From JALOLV01 sp046295175 (lineage in GTDB: Bacteria; Bacteroidota; Bacteroidia; Cytophagales; Spirosomataceae), in the NCBI GenBank assembly GCA_046295175.1, contig JBKBNY010000015.1:47689-111688 (forward strand): a DNA stretch of 64,000 nt. Direction: 5' to 3'. This document shows positions 34,387 through 42,686 of this stretch, piece by piece. The position numbers and the translations under genes were made by a program. The notes beneath the pieces are model-generated. The model was not told the origin of the DNA and ran no database searches. It saw nothing but the letters and a program-made list of their open reading frames with translations. How positions within the stretch are numbered: the stretch's first letter is position 1; every line of letters begins with the position of its first letter.

Positions 34387-34444
34387 AAAAAATACGTTAA
34401 TTTGGTAGATAAATACTAAAACTATTGAATTTAACGTATTTTTT
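34387..34444. promoter_or_regulatory. Perfect 14-bp inverted repeat abutting the MscS start codon
   Basis: AAAAAATACGTTAA (34387-34400) and TTAACGTATTTTTT (34431-34444) are perfect reverse complements separated by 30 nt; the right arm ends immediately before the ATG at 34445. It may act as a terminator for the TerD operon (A/T flanks), as an operator, or as translation-blocking structure for the channel gene. Confidence 0.6.
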
Positions 34445-35287
34445 ATGATTAAACAAGAAATCCACAACCTTGATAGTCTATTGACTAATAGTTGGAATTC
34501 GTTCAGAGAATTTGTGCCAGGAATGTTGCTGGCAACTGCCGTGGCCGTCATTGGTCTTTTTATTATTGGGCAACTCAAAAGCAGAATTTTTAGATTGTTG
34601 AATGCCAAATCTAAAGACCAATTAGTAAGCGATTTTTTGGTGAATGTCTTTGCCGTAATTCTTTCTATAATTCTTATTTCGGTTTGTTTGAGTATTGTCG
34701 GATGGGGCAATGTAACTAATAAAATTTTGGCGGGAGCCGGAATAACTACGTTTATTGTTGGTTTTGCTCTGAAAGACATCGGCGAGAACTTTTTGGCAGG
34801 TATCTTGATGGCATTCAAACGCCCATTCCGTATCGGAGATTTGATTGAAGTAGAGAAAGTAAAAGGAAAGGTCGTGAATATGTCGCTCCGTGTAACAACT
34901 GTTAAGACTCTCGACGGAAAAGAGGTTTATGTACCAAACGGATATATTCTTCGTAACCCACTACAAAACCATACCATCGATGCCTTACATCGGAATGAGT
35001 TTAGTGTTTCGGTACCATTTACAGATTCTATCAATGAAATTTTATTAGAAATCGAACAAAAAGTTAATCAAACAGAAGGTGTATTACCAGTACCAGTTTC
35101 GCAGATAACTGTCGATAATTTTGCTGATGGCAAGTACAGCATAAATGTAAAATATTGGTTCAATGCCAATAATTCTAATATTTCGGGTGCTAAGCTTCGT
35201 AGCAATCTGATGATAACAATCGTAAAAACACTCGTTGATAGAGGTTTAATGAAGGATATAAATGTAAGCGATAGTGGGAATATTTAA
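34445..35287 (+). CDS. MscS-family small-conductance mechanosensitive channel
   Basis: This 280-residue MscS protein has three helices (GMLLATAVAVIGLFIIGQL; DFLVNVFAVILSIILISVCL; GWGNVTNKILAGAGITTFIV) and the conserved pore-lining TM3 region (GAGITTFIVGFALKDIGENF), then the beta domain (GDLIEVEKVKGKVVNMSLRV, VYVPNGYILRNPLQNH). The size is that of minimal E. coli-like MscS. It releases solutes on hypo-osmotic shock. Its position next to PspA-TerD suggests an envelope-stress grouping, though a 122-nt gap with the inverted repeat separates them. Confidence 0.95.
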   Translation: MIKQEIHNLDSLLTNSWNSFREFVPGMLLATAVAVIGLFIIGQLKSRIFRLLNAKSKDQLVSDFLVNVFAVILSIILISVCLSIVGWGNVTNKILAGAGITTFIVGFALKDIGENFLAGILMAFKRPFRIGDLIEVEKVKGKVVNMSLRVTTVKTLDGKEVYVPNGYILRNPLQNHTIDALHRNEFSVSVPFTDSINEILLEIEQKVNQTEGVLPVPVSQITVDNFADGKYSINVKYWFNANNSNISGAKLRSNLMITIVKTLVDRGLMKDINVSDSGNI

Positions 35288-35290
35288 TAG

Positions 35291-35413
35291 TATGTGAAAT
35301 AACTTCCCTAAAAAACCGTGACACGGCTAAACTATGATAGCTTGATTTTCAAGGTTAAAGGTTCGAGCCGTGCCACGGATTCTATTTCTTATTGTTAGCG
35401 ATGTTATTTCATA
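35291..35413. repeat. Nested foldback element, possible structured RNA or MITE
   Basis: Outer arms TGAAATAAC (35295-35303) and GTTATTTCA (35403-35411) enclose a second stem, CCGTGACACGGCT with AGCCGTGCCACGG (one A:C mismatch, about 35317-35329 and 35367-35379), and an inner hairpin CTTGATTTTCAAG. The whole region folds back over about 120 nt. No coding sequence. Confidence 0.55.
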
Positions 35414-35550
35414 ATCTATAAAAGATAAATCTGTCACTTTGTCTTTAAAAATATTCTTTAATTTAGAATTAAGTTTGATTCAAGCCAAAATGTCATTAAA
35501 AAGCCATTGGCATTTGATTTGAAGAATGGATTACAAAATAGAAGCAAAAA

Positions 35551-35943
35551 ATGAAAAAGACCTACAATATACCGCAACAGATTTTAGCAAATATTGATTT
35601 TTGGAATACTATTAATGGCGGTCGAGTTGAGCCGACCGTTGTAGTAAACGAGCAAGCAGACCAATTTGAGGCATTAGTAACTGTTCCGGGTCTCGACCCC
35701 GACAAGCTCATGGTTGAGGTTGTAAATAATCAGCTTTTGGTTTATTATTTTCAATCGGTTTTAAATAATAAAGATGAAGAATCGGAGATGCTGATTCCGG
35801 TCAATGTGAAGACATTTAATTTACCATATTTCGTTGATGAGCAGGCTATCAGAGCAAGGTACAACGATAAACAGTGGCGTATAGTAATGCCATTCAACGA
35901 CAAAGCACAAGGATTTAGAAAGAGTGTAGATATAGAGATGTGA
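35551..35943 (+). CDS. Hsp20/alpha-crystallin-like protein (divergent)
   Basis: This 130-residue protein resembles small heat-shock proteins (VEPTVVVNEQADQFEALVTV, then GLDPDKLMVEVVNNQLLVYY, then FNLPYFVDEQAIRARYND), with the predicted alpha-crystallin strands between residues about 28 and 128. The C-terminal IxI anchor of sHSPs is not obvious (ends SVDIEM), and the N-terminal arm is short. It is cytoplasmic and monocistronic with its own terminator. The assignment is good for fold, moderate for chaperone function. Confidence 0.8.
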   Translation: MKKTYNIPQQILANIDFWNTINGGRVEPTVVVNEQADQFEALVTVPGLDPDKLMVEVVNNQLLVYYFQSVLNNKDEESEMLIPVNVKTFNLPYFVDEQAIRARYNDKQWRIVMPFNDKAQGFRKSVDIEM

Positions 35944-35951
35944 AACTAAAC

Positions 35952-35985
35952 AAAACGCCTGAATTTCAGGCGTTTGTTTTTAATA
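35952..35985 (+). terminator. Terminator after the Hsp20-like gene
   Basis: AAACGCCTGAA with TTCAGGCGTTT (about 35953-35975) is followed by GTTTTTAAT, a standard stem with a T-rich tail. Confidence 0.9.
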
Positions 35986-36071
35986 CCTCTAAATTTAAAC
36001 GAAATTTCGGAATGAGCCATACTTGGCGGCCCTCTTGAACCACCAAACCAATCATTAAGCCATTCCATAAT

Positions 36072-36887
36072 TTATTCAGACAGCTTAAAAATTATCGGCA
36101 TTGTAAATTTTACTCTTACATTACGGCCATTTTGCTGCCCTGCAATCCACTTTGGCATCATTTTAATAACCCTTGTGGCTTCTTCATCACATCCAAATCC
36201 AATCCCTTTTAGTACATTAACATCGCTAATGCTTCCGTCTTTCTCAACTACAAAGGTCATAAAAACTATTCCCTCTGTGTTGCTTCTTTGAGCTGCCGAA
36301 GGGTATTTTAGATTTTTATTCAGGAATTTATAAAACTCAGTAAGTCCGCCAACAAACGAAGGCTGCATCTCGACAGCCGTAAATACTGTATTGTCTTCTT
36401 TTACCTCGGCTACCTTTACTTCAGCACTTGCCACTTCGACGGGCGGAGTATCATCTATAATTGATTCTGTTTTGCCACCTTCTTGATTGATATTGCCAAT
36501 TTGAGCATCAACCAATTTTTCTTGTTCGGGCATCACCTCTTCATTATCGGTATTCTCGACAGGCTCAGGGACAACGTATTTTACAATCTCAACCTTCGGA
36601 GCTTCGGTTTTCGGAGGCTCTGGTTTAGGCTGTTCGACTGGTGGAGGTGTAGGTTCATGATAGTCTGTTAGAGTATATTCTCTATCAGTAATCAAACTTT
36701 CTTTAGGTTTCAATTTAGCATAAATCGTTGGAGCGGTGATTCCGATTAAGAAAACCGACGTTCCAATCCAAAATGCTCGATTGATGTTTTTTGAGTAAGT
36801 TTTACGGAGTTCGTATGCTCCATAATCTTTGTTGCGATGCTCGAATACGAGGTCATCAAGCGTCGCATTGACGTTTGTGTTTGTCAT
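36072..36887 (-). CDS. tonB: TonB-family energy transducer
   Basis: This 271-residue protein has a cytoplasmic N-terminus with the Bacteroidota TonB opening (DLVFEHRNKDYGAYELRKTY), a single helix (FWIGTSVFLIGITAPTIYA), a Pro-rich periplasmic spacer (TPPPVEQPKPEPPKTEAPKV), and a TonB C-terminal domain (residues about 185-270; GGLTEFYKFLNKNLKYP, then EGIVFMTFVVEKDGSISDVN). It transmits proton-motive-force energy to receptors such as those at 1-1602 and 20620-22575. ExbB/ExbD are not in the window. Confidence 0.94.
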   Translation of the reverse strand: MTNTNVNATLDDLVFEHRNKDYGAYELRKTYSKNINRAFWIGTSVFLIGITAPTIYAKLKPKESLITDREYTLTDYHEPTPPPVEQPKPEPPKTEAPKVEIVKYVVPEPVENTDNEEVMPEQEKLVDAQIGNINQEGGKTESIIDDTPPVEVASAEVKVAEVKEDNTVFTAVEMQPSFVGGLTEFYKFLNKNLKYPSAAQRSNTEGIVFMTFVVEKDGSISDVNVLKGIGFGCDEEATRVIKMMPKWIAGQQNGRNVRVKFTMPIIFKLSE

Positions 36888-36977
36888 TGTAGTACTTAAG
36901 TTTATAGTTGAACGTAGAGGCCATTTCGGCTCTCTGATTCTAAAACGTTGGCAGATTTAGAATATTGCATCTTTATA

Positions 36978-37016
36978 AAAAAACCTCCAAGGTCTAAAAG
37001 ACCTTGGAGGTTTGAA
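36978..37016 (-). terminator. Terminator of the secreted-protein gene at 37036
   Basis: On the minus strand, AAACCTCCAAGGTC pairs with GACCTTGGAGGTTT and is followed by TTTTTT. It stands between the stop at 37036 and the TonB start. Confidence 0.9.
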
Positions 37017-37035
37017 AGTTCAAATCGAAGCAATG

Positions 37036-37791
37036 TCAATTCAAAGTATCATAATACTCCGCAATTTTTATCAAATCATCTTCGGTTTTTAGGGTCAATT
37101 TCTTTGATTTTATAAATTCTTCAATCTGTTTTTCTTTATCGCCCAAAATCTCCAAAACACTCCCTTTTTTGAGCTTTATCTTTTCTGCATCGCCATTGTT
37201 TTTAACAAAATAGTATTCCGAATTATCCTCAAAACTATCATATTGTTTATTGATACTATACGCACCTTGGTAGCTCGCAGGGTCTATTTTTTTACTTACA
37301 TTCTTAAATAAAATGCTTTTATCTTTATATAAAATCATCATGTAAGTATTTGAAACCAGGTTTCCGCTTTTGGTTTTGAGTTGATTTATTTTGATGAACG
37401 GATAACTTATTTGCTCATCAAACAAAATAAATCCTGCCGAATAAACCGCCACCGAATCTCCTTTTGGATTAAGTTTCAGAATCTCTTTGTTGTAGCAGTC
37501 GTATTTGAGCATAACGTCTTTTTCGAGAACTTTTCCATTATTGCCGATGATGTTGCCCTTCATCCATTTCGGTATAAAATAGTAAGAACCCTCAACGCCT
37601 TTGTAACGCATATCGTAATTATAAACAAAATTAGATGCTCCGTTGTAGTAGGCAGAGGTCTGAATCATCATGTTAACGGCATTGACCATTCCGTTGTCTT
37701 TTGGATTGATTTTGACCGAATCTGCTTTGCCTTTTTGGGCAAAAACAGTCACGTGACAAATGGTAAGTAAACAGATAATGAGCTTTTTCAT
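37036..37791 (-). CDS. Secreted protein of unknown function
   Basis: This 251-residue protein has a signal peptide (MKKLIICLLTICHVTVFAQ). The mature part has Gly/Asn turns with beta-rich segments (YKGVEGSYYFIPKWMKGNII, then NKEILKLNPKGDSVAVYSAG, then LYKDKSILFKNVSKKIDPAS). No family recognised. Composition is lysine- and tyrosine-rich with no catalytic motif. It has its own terminator at 36978 and lies between TonB and the carboxynorspermidine synthase gene, all on the minus strand. Confidence 0.8.
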   Translation of the reverse strand: MKKLIICLLTICHVTVFAQKGKADSVKINPKDNGMVNAVNMMIQTSAYYNGASNFVYNYDMRYKGVEGSYYFIPKWMKGNIIGNNGKVLEKDVMLKYDCYNKEILKLNPKGDSVAVYSAGFILFDEQISYPFIKINQLKTKSGNLVSNTYMMILYKDKSILFKNVSKKIDPASYQGAYSINKQYDSFEDNSEYYFVKNNGDAEKIKLKKGSVLEILGDKEKQIEEFIKSKKLTLKTEDDLIKIAEYYDTLN

Positions 37792-37847
37792 TTTTTTGGA
37801 TTTGAATTTCTAAATGACTATTTATTAGTAAAACGAATTTAAACAAA

Positions 37848-37877
37848 AATCCCATTACATCAAATGCAATGGGATTT
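37848..37877 (-). terminator. Terminator downstream of the carboxynorspermidine synthase gene
   Basis: On the minus strand, AATCCCATT and AATGGGATT (37868-37876 and 37848-37856) form a 9-bp stem with an 11-nt loop, followed by TTTTTGTTT. The stop of the enzyme gene is about 115 nt upstream; the intervening sequence holds short A-rich ATCA repeats. Confidence 0.75.
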
Positions 37878-37992
37878 GTATATTAGAATTTGGGTGAATC
37901 ACATTCACCCAAACATTCATCAAGTCAAAAAATCAGTAAAATCATTAATCAGTGAAAACAATTCATAAAATCAATGAAATCAGTGATTATTT

Positions 37993-39204
37993 TCAGTATT
38001 CATGCGGTAATTCGATGTTTACCTTCTCGTTCCACGGTAATCCATGAACATTCAATAAATCCATGAATGGGTCAGGATTTAACTCTTCGCAGTTCCAAAC
38101 GCCAGGTTTCATCCAATCATCGTTTGTCAACATCAACATCGCTCCAATCATCGCTGGTACGCCCGTTGTGTAGCTAACTGCCTGAGCTTTTACTTCTTTG
38201 TAGCATTCGGCGTGGTCGCAGTTGTTCCAAACGTAGTAAGTTTTATCTTCACCATCTTTGATACCTTTGATTTGGCAACCGATAGAAGTCTGACCCGTGT
38301 AGTTTTCGCCCAATGAATCTGGTGGCGGAAGTACCGCTTTCAAGAATTCGAGCGGAACTACGTCCATTCCTTGAAACTTAATCGGTTCGATACTTGTCAT
38401 GCCCACATTTTGTAAAACTTGCAAGTGAGTGATGTAAGCCTGCCCAAAAGTCATCCAGAATCTCGCACGTTTCAATGTCGGGAAGTTCTTTACCAATGAC
38501 TCCAATTCTTCGTGATAAAGCACATAAGATTCTCTTTCGCCGATATTTGGATAATCAATTGGTTTATGGATACTCATTGGCGGAATCTCAACCCATTCGC
38601 CATTCTCCCAATAACGTCCGTTTTGAGTAATCTCGCGGATATTGATTTCGGGATTGAAGTTGGTTGCAAACGCCTTACCGTGGTTTCCTGCATTACAATC
38701 GATGATGTCGAGGTAGTGCATTTCATCGAAATGGTGTTTGTTGGCATAAGCACAGTAAACCTGAGTTACACCTGGGTCGAATCCGCAGCCCAAAAGTGCC
38801 ATCAAACCAGCTTCTTTGAAACGGTCTTGATAGGCCCATTGCCAGCTATATTCAAACTTCGCTACGTCTTTTGGCTCATAATTGGCCGTATCGAGGTAGT
38901 GAACACCCGTTTCGAGGCACGCATCCATGATTGTTAAATCTTGGTAAGGCAATGCCACATTTATAACCATTTTAGGTTGGAAAGACTTAATCAAAGTGAC
39001 TAATTCTGGAACTATGTCGGCATCGACCTGAGCAGTCTGAATCTTTACACCGTGCATCGCCTCAATATCGGCTGCGATTTTATCGCATTTTGATTTTGTA
39101 CGGCTCGCCAACATGATTTCGGTAAAAACCGAAGAATTCATGGCACATTTGTGGGCAACAACGCTACCTACACCTCCTGCACCAATAATTAGAACTTTTG
39201 ACAT
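37993..39204 (-). CDS. Carboxynorspermidine synthase (saccharopine dehydrogenase family)
   Basis: The ATG at 39204 is preferred (MSKVLIIGAGGVGSVVAHKC); an upstream in-frame start would add 12 odd residues. The resulting 403-residue protein has the NAD(P)-binding GAGGVGSVVAH motif, the family's MINVALPYQDLTIMDACLE, GCGFDPGVTQVYCAYANKHH and the NHGKAFATNFNPEIN block that typifies carboxynorspermidine synthase (EC 1.5.1.43), which reductively condenses aspartate semialdehyde with a diamine in the alternative spermidine pathway. The decarboxylase partner (CANSDC) is not in the window. A TAACTTTG box on the minus strand (39287-39294) may be part of its promoter. Confidence 0.88.
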   Translation of the reverse strand: MSKVLIIGAGGVGSVVAHKCAMNSSVFTEIMLASRTKSKCDKIAADIEAMHGVKIQTAQVDADIVPELVTLIKSFQPKMVINVALPYQDLTIMDACLETGVHYLDTANYEPKDVAKFEYSWQWAYQDRFKEAGLMALLGCGFDPGVTQVYCAYANKHHFDEMHYLDIIDCNAGNHGKAFATNFNPEINIREITQNGRYWENGEWVEIPPMSIHKPIDYPNIGERESYVLYHEELESLVKNFPTLKRARFWMTFGQAYITHLQVLQNVGMTSIEPIKFQGMDVVPLEFLKAVLPPPDSLGENYTGQTSIGCQIKGIKDGEDKTYYVWNNCDHAECYKEVKAQAVSYTTGVPAMIGAMLMLTNDDWMKPGVWNCEELNPDPFMDLLNVHGLPWNEKVNIELPHEY

Positions 39205-39349
39205 TTTTGGTTTTAAAATGTTAAAATGAAAAATGAACAAAATTGGTCAATGCCAATAAAGCACAATTATGACCGAAAAACGGGTGCAAAGTTACGATAC
39301 AATGGATAGAATTTATGAAAATACCCGATAATATTTTGAGAAAGGTAGA

Positions 39350-40147
39350 TTAAACCCTCATTAATTGCTCCATCAGATTTTTAGTGAATTTCTTACTCAC
39401 CATCTCTTTAGTAAGGTTGTAGTAATCTACGGCAGCTTTCGAGTCTTCGTTATAAATAAAAATGTCTTTTCCGTTGGCTTGAGATTCTGGAATGGCAACG
39501 CTATCGCGGATGTAAGAACTCATAAAATTGCCATTGAGTTGCTGTTTTGTGGTAGCAATGATGTCGTTGCTGAGTTTTCGGCGAGATTTTGGGTTATATC
39601 GGGTTGCAAAAACACCCCCAAGCTTGAGATTGGGCGAAATGATTGAAAGTTGAGAAGCAAAATTTAGGAAGTTTCGGAGACCTTCGTAGCTTAAATATTC
39701 GGCTTGGAGCGGTACAAAGTAGTAATCTGAGGCGGTGAGTGCGATTCGGGCGGCTGTCGATAGGGTTGGTGGACAATCAATCACCACAAAATCGTATTGG
39801 TATTTAACTTTTTCTAAGGCAAATTTGAGATTAAACGGAAAAATCGGGCTGGCTTTTATCCTGTCTTCTCGAATCGTAAATGCCATCGAAGCGGGTAGTA
39901 AATCGCCGACCTCCATTCTCACAACTACATCTTCAAAATCTAATTCTCCAGAGATAAAACTACTGCTATCGGCGTGTAAGAAGTCGAGGTTATTATAGCC
40001 GAAGCATCGAGTCAGACTGGCTTGGGCATCGAGGTCTATAAACAGAACTTTACTTTGGGTATAACGATAAAGGGCAACGCCGACATTTTGTGCTGAAGTA
40101 GTCTTGCCAACGCCTCCTTTGTTATTGACAAAACAGATGGTTTTCAT
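39350..40147 (-). CDS. ParA-family ATPase (orphan)
   Basis: About 265 residues from the ATG at 40147 (an upstream TTG adds one residue). The deviant Walker A box KGGVGKTTSAQNVGVAL (about residue 10), switch region LFIDLDAQASL and the Walker B-like FVVIDCPPTLSTAARIAL identify a Soj/ParA-type ATPase. Chromosome- or plasmid-partition ParA usually precedes a parB gene; none is present nearby, so this copy may act in positioning of another cargo or be a solitary chromosomal paralogue. Promoter is uncertain (a TTG-N19-TATTTTTA match lies near 40180). Confidence 0.92.
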   Translation of the reverse strand: MKTICFVNNKGGVGKTTSAQNVGVALYRYTQSKVLFIDLDAQASLTRCFGYNNLDFLHADSSSFISGELDFEDVVVRMEVGDLLPASMAFTIREDRIKASPIFPFNLKFALEKVKYQYDFVVIDCPPTLSTAARIALTASDYYFVPLQAEYLSYEGLRNFLNFASQLSIISPNLKLGGVFATRYNPKSRRKLSNDIIATTKQQLNGNFMSSYIRDSVAIPESQANGKDIFIYNEDSKAAVDYYNLTKEMVSKKFTKNLMEQLMRV

Positions 40148-40359
40148 CAACAGTTAGAGGTCTTTATGTTTAGGGTTAATTGTTTTTTGGTTTTGTAAAA
40201 ATACGTTTTTTGTAGAATTATGCAACAAAATTGGGTTTTTTCTGACGAATTTGTCAATTAACCCTCCAAAATGACGATGAGTAACTTTTGATGGCTTTTC
40301 TTTCTGATTTAAAAGATTTTATCCAACTTTCGAGAAATTTTAATCAACAATCTTGCATT

Positions 40360-42552
40360 ATGAAAAAACTAACCCTTTTTGTTGCGTACCTATTATGCGT
40401 ATTACAGTTATCTGCACAAATTAGATGGACTAAAGACGGCAATTCATACTACCGAACCGAGGCCGGAAGTGTGTTTAAATACACTCTCCCAGCCAATCAA
40501 AAAACCGAAGTTTTATCAAAAGATAAACTCATCCCGACTGGGCAAAGTAAACCTTTGGCAATCAAGGGTTATTCGTTTTCGGACGATAACTCAAAAGCAT
40601 TGATTTTTACAAATACTAAACGTGTTTGGCGATACGAAACTAAGGGTGATTACTGGGTTTATGACATAGCTTCTGGGCAATTGAAACAAATTGGCAAAGG
40701 TCGCCCCGAATCATCTTTGATGTTTGCTAAGTTTTCGCCCGATGGTAAAAAAGTTGCTTACGTAAGCGAACGCAATATTTATGTCGAAGATTTAGCTACT
40801 AATGCCATCAAAGTTTTGACCAGCACAAATGGAACAAAAAAACTAATCAATGGAACATTCGATTGGGTTTATGAAGAAGAATTCGACCTTAGAGATGGTT
40901 TCAAATGGAGTGATGATAGCAAAACAATTGCGTATTGGCAAATCGATGCCAACCAGATTCGTGATTATTACATGGTAAATTTCACCGATTCGGTTTATTC
41001 ACAAATTACACCTGTTGAATACCCAAAAGTAGGCGAGACTCCATCTCCATACAAAATTGGTGTTGTGGATGTAAATAACGCCAAAACTACTTGGATGAAG
41101 ATTGAGGGCGACCCAAAACAAAATTATATCCCACGAATGGAGTGGGCTGGCAATGCCAATGAAATCATTGTTCAGCAGTTGAATCGTAAGCAGAATCAGA
41201 GCAAACTCATCATCTGCAATACCAAAACGGGCGATGCAAAAGTTATTTACGAAGAAAAAGACGACGCTTGGGTGGATGTCCGCCAGACTTGGGAGTTTTC
41301 TTTGCCACAAAAAAATAACGGATGGGATTGGATGAATGGCGGAACAGAATTTATTTGGTTGAGCGAAAAAGACGGTTGGCGACACGCGTATCGTGTTTCT
41401 CGCGATGGCAAAAAAGAAACATTACTGACCAAAGGCAATTATGATGTGATTCAGATGAATGCCATCGATGAAGCCAATAATTTGCTTTATTTCATAGCTT
41501 CGCCCGAAAACGCCACCCAGAAATATTTATACCGTGTAAAATTAGATGGCTCTTCGATGACTCCAGAGTTGGTTTCTCCTGCCGATTTGAAGGGTACACA
41601 TACTTATCAGGTTTCGCCGAATGCCAAATTTGCTCAACATTCGTTTTCGAGCCATCTCAATCAGCCTTCAACCGAGTGGATTAGTCTGCCAGACCATTTA
41701 CCACTAAACCCAGTAGAGTCAGTTGCATCGAAAGTAAAACAGCAAAATCTCAAGCCAAGAGAGAATGCCCCAGAATTTTTTCAGATTACGACAGCCGATG
41801 GCATAAAAATGGATGGATGGATGGTGAAACCCGTTGGATTCGACGAAAATAAACGTTATCCAGTGGTTTTTAGTGTCTATGGAGAACCCGCTTCTACAAC
41901 CGTAAACGATACTTATGGAGCAGGAAACAATGGCTTGTATATGGGTAATATGGCTCGTGATGGTTACATCTATATGGCCGTCGAAGGGCGTGGAACTCCA
42001 GCACCAAAAGGTCGTGAGTGGCGTAAATCAATTTATCGAAAAATCGGAATTGTCAATATCCGTGACCAAGCGATGGCGTGTAAAGAAATCCGTAAATGGA
42101 AGTTTGTGGATTCTACCCGAATTGCAGTTCATGGATGGAGTGGGGGCGGCTCAACAACCCTTAATTTGTTATTCCAATACCCCGATTTGTACCAAACGGG
42201 TATCGCAGTAGCAGCAGTAGCAAACCAATTGACATACGATAACATTTACCAAGAACGCTACATGGGGCTTCCGCAAGAAAACCGCGAAGACTTTGTGGCA
42301 GGCTCGCCAATTACCCACGCAAAAAACCTAAAAGGTAATTTGCTGTACATTCACGGAACAGGTGACGACAATGTGCATTATCAGAACGCCGAAATGCTCG
42401 TAAACGAATTGGTAAAACATAACCGTCAGTTTCAATTGATGATGTATCCGAATCGTTCGCACGGAATTTACGAGGGTCAAGGTACGAGTTTGCATTTGGC
42501 TACATTGTTTACAAATTATCTAAAACAATACTGCCCACCAGGCGGACGTTGA
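40360..42552 (+). CDS. Dipeptidyl peptidase IV (S9B family), exported
   Basis: The ATG at 40360 yields 730 residues starting with a signal peptide (MKKLTLFVAYLLCVLQLSAQ); an in-frame TTG at 40288 is unlikely. The N-terminal beta-propeller includes the double-Glu motif VYEEEFDLRDG (E172-E173 or E173-E174) that binds the substrate's N-terminal amine. The alpha/beta-hydrolase catalytic domain has GWSGGGS (S594), HGTGDDNVHYQ (D669) and NRSHGI (H701). It cleaves Xaa-Pro dipeptides from periplasmic or extracellular peptides and supports protein nutrition. It is monocistronic. Confidence 0.94.
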   Translation: MKKLTLFVAYLLCVLQLSAQIRWTKDGNSYYRTEAGSVFKYTLPANQKTEVLSKDKLIPTGQSKPLAIKGYSFSDDNSKALIFTNTKRVWRYETKGDYWVYDIASGQLKQIGKGRPESSLMFAKFSPDGKKVAYVSERNIYVEDLATNAIKVLTSTNGTKKLINGTFDWVYEEEFDLRDGFKWSDDSKTIAYWQIDANQIRDYYMVNFTDSVYSQITPVEYPKVGETPSPYKIGVVDVNNAKTTWMKIEGDPKQNYIPRMEWAGNANEIIVQQLNRKQNQSKLIICNTKTGDAKVIYEEKDDAWVDVRQTWEFSLPQKNNGWDWMNGGTEFIWLSEKDGWRHAYRVSRDGKKETLLTKGNYDVIQMNAIDEANNLLYFIASPENATQKYLYRVKLDGSSMTPELVSPADLKGTHTYQVSPNAKFAQHSFSSHLNQPSTEWISLPDHLPLNPVESVASKVKQQNLKPRENAPEFFQITTADGIKMDGWMVKPVGFDENKRYPVVFSVYGEPASTTVNDTYGAGNNGLYMGNMARDGYIYMAVEGRGTPAPKGREWRKSIYRKIGIVNIRDQAMACKEIRKWKFVDSTRIAVHGWSGGGSTTLNLLFQYPDLYQTGIAVAAVANQLTYDNIYQERYMGLPQENREDFVAGSPITHAKNLKGNLLYIHGTGDDNVHYQNAEMLVNELVKHNRQFQLMMYPNRSHGIYEGQGTSLHLATLFTNYLKQYCPPGGR

Positions 42553-42650
42553 TATTGCATAATTTGTTAAAATATCCTACAATTCGTTCTCAAAAGTTGG
42601 TATAGTGTTTGTTTTTTCATTTAAAAGTATTTACCTTTTCATATTAATTA

Positions 42651-42658
42651 TAACTTTG
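42651..42658 (+). promoter_or_regulatory. Probable -7 element of the DivIVA-like gene
   Basis: TAACTTTG (42651-42658) lies 28 nt before the ATG at 42687 and matches TAnnTTTG. No -33 TTG is placed at the usual distance. Confidence 0.45.
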
Positions 42659-42686
42659 CCAAAAAATTGCAAAAATCACCCAAGAC

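Noticed and set aside
35360..35395. tRNA-like GGTTCGAGCC segment
   Set aside because: Only the T-loop-like string is present; D and anticodon arms and acceptor stem cannot be drawn. It belongs to the foldback.
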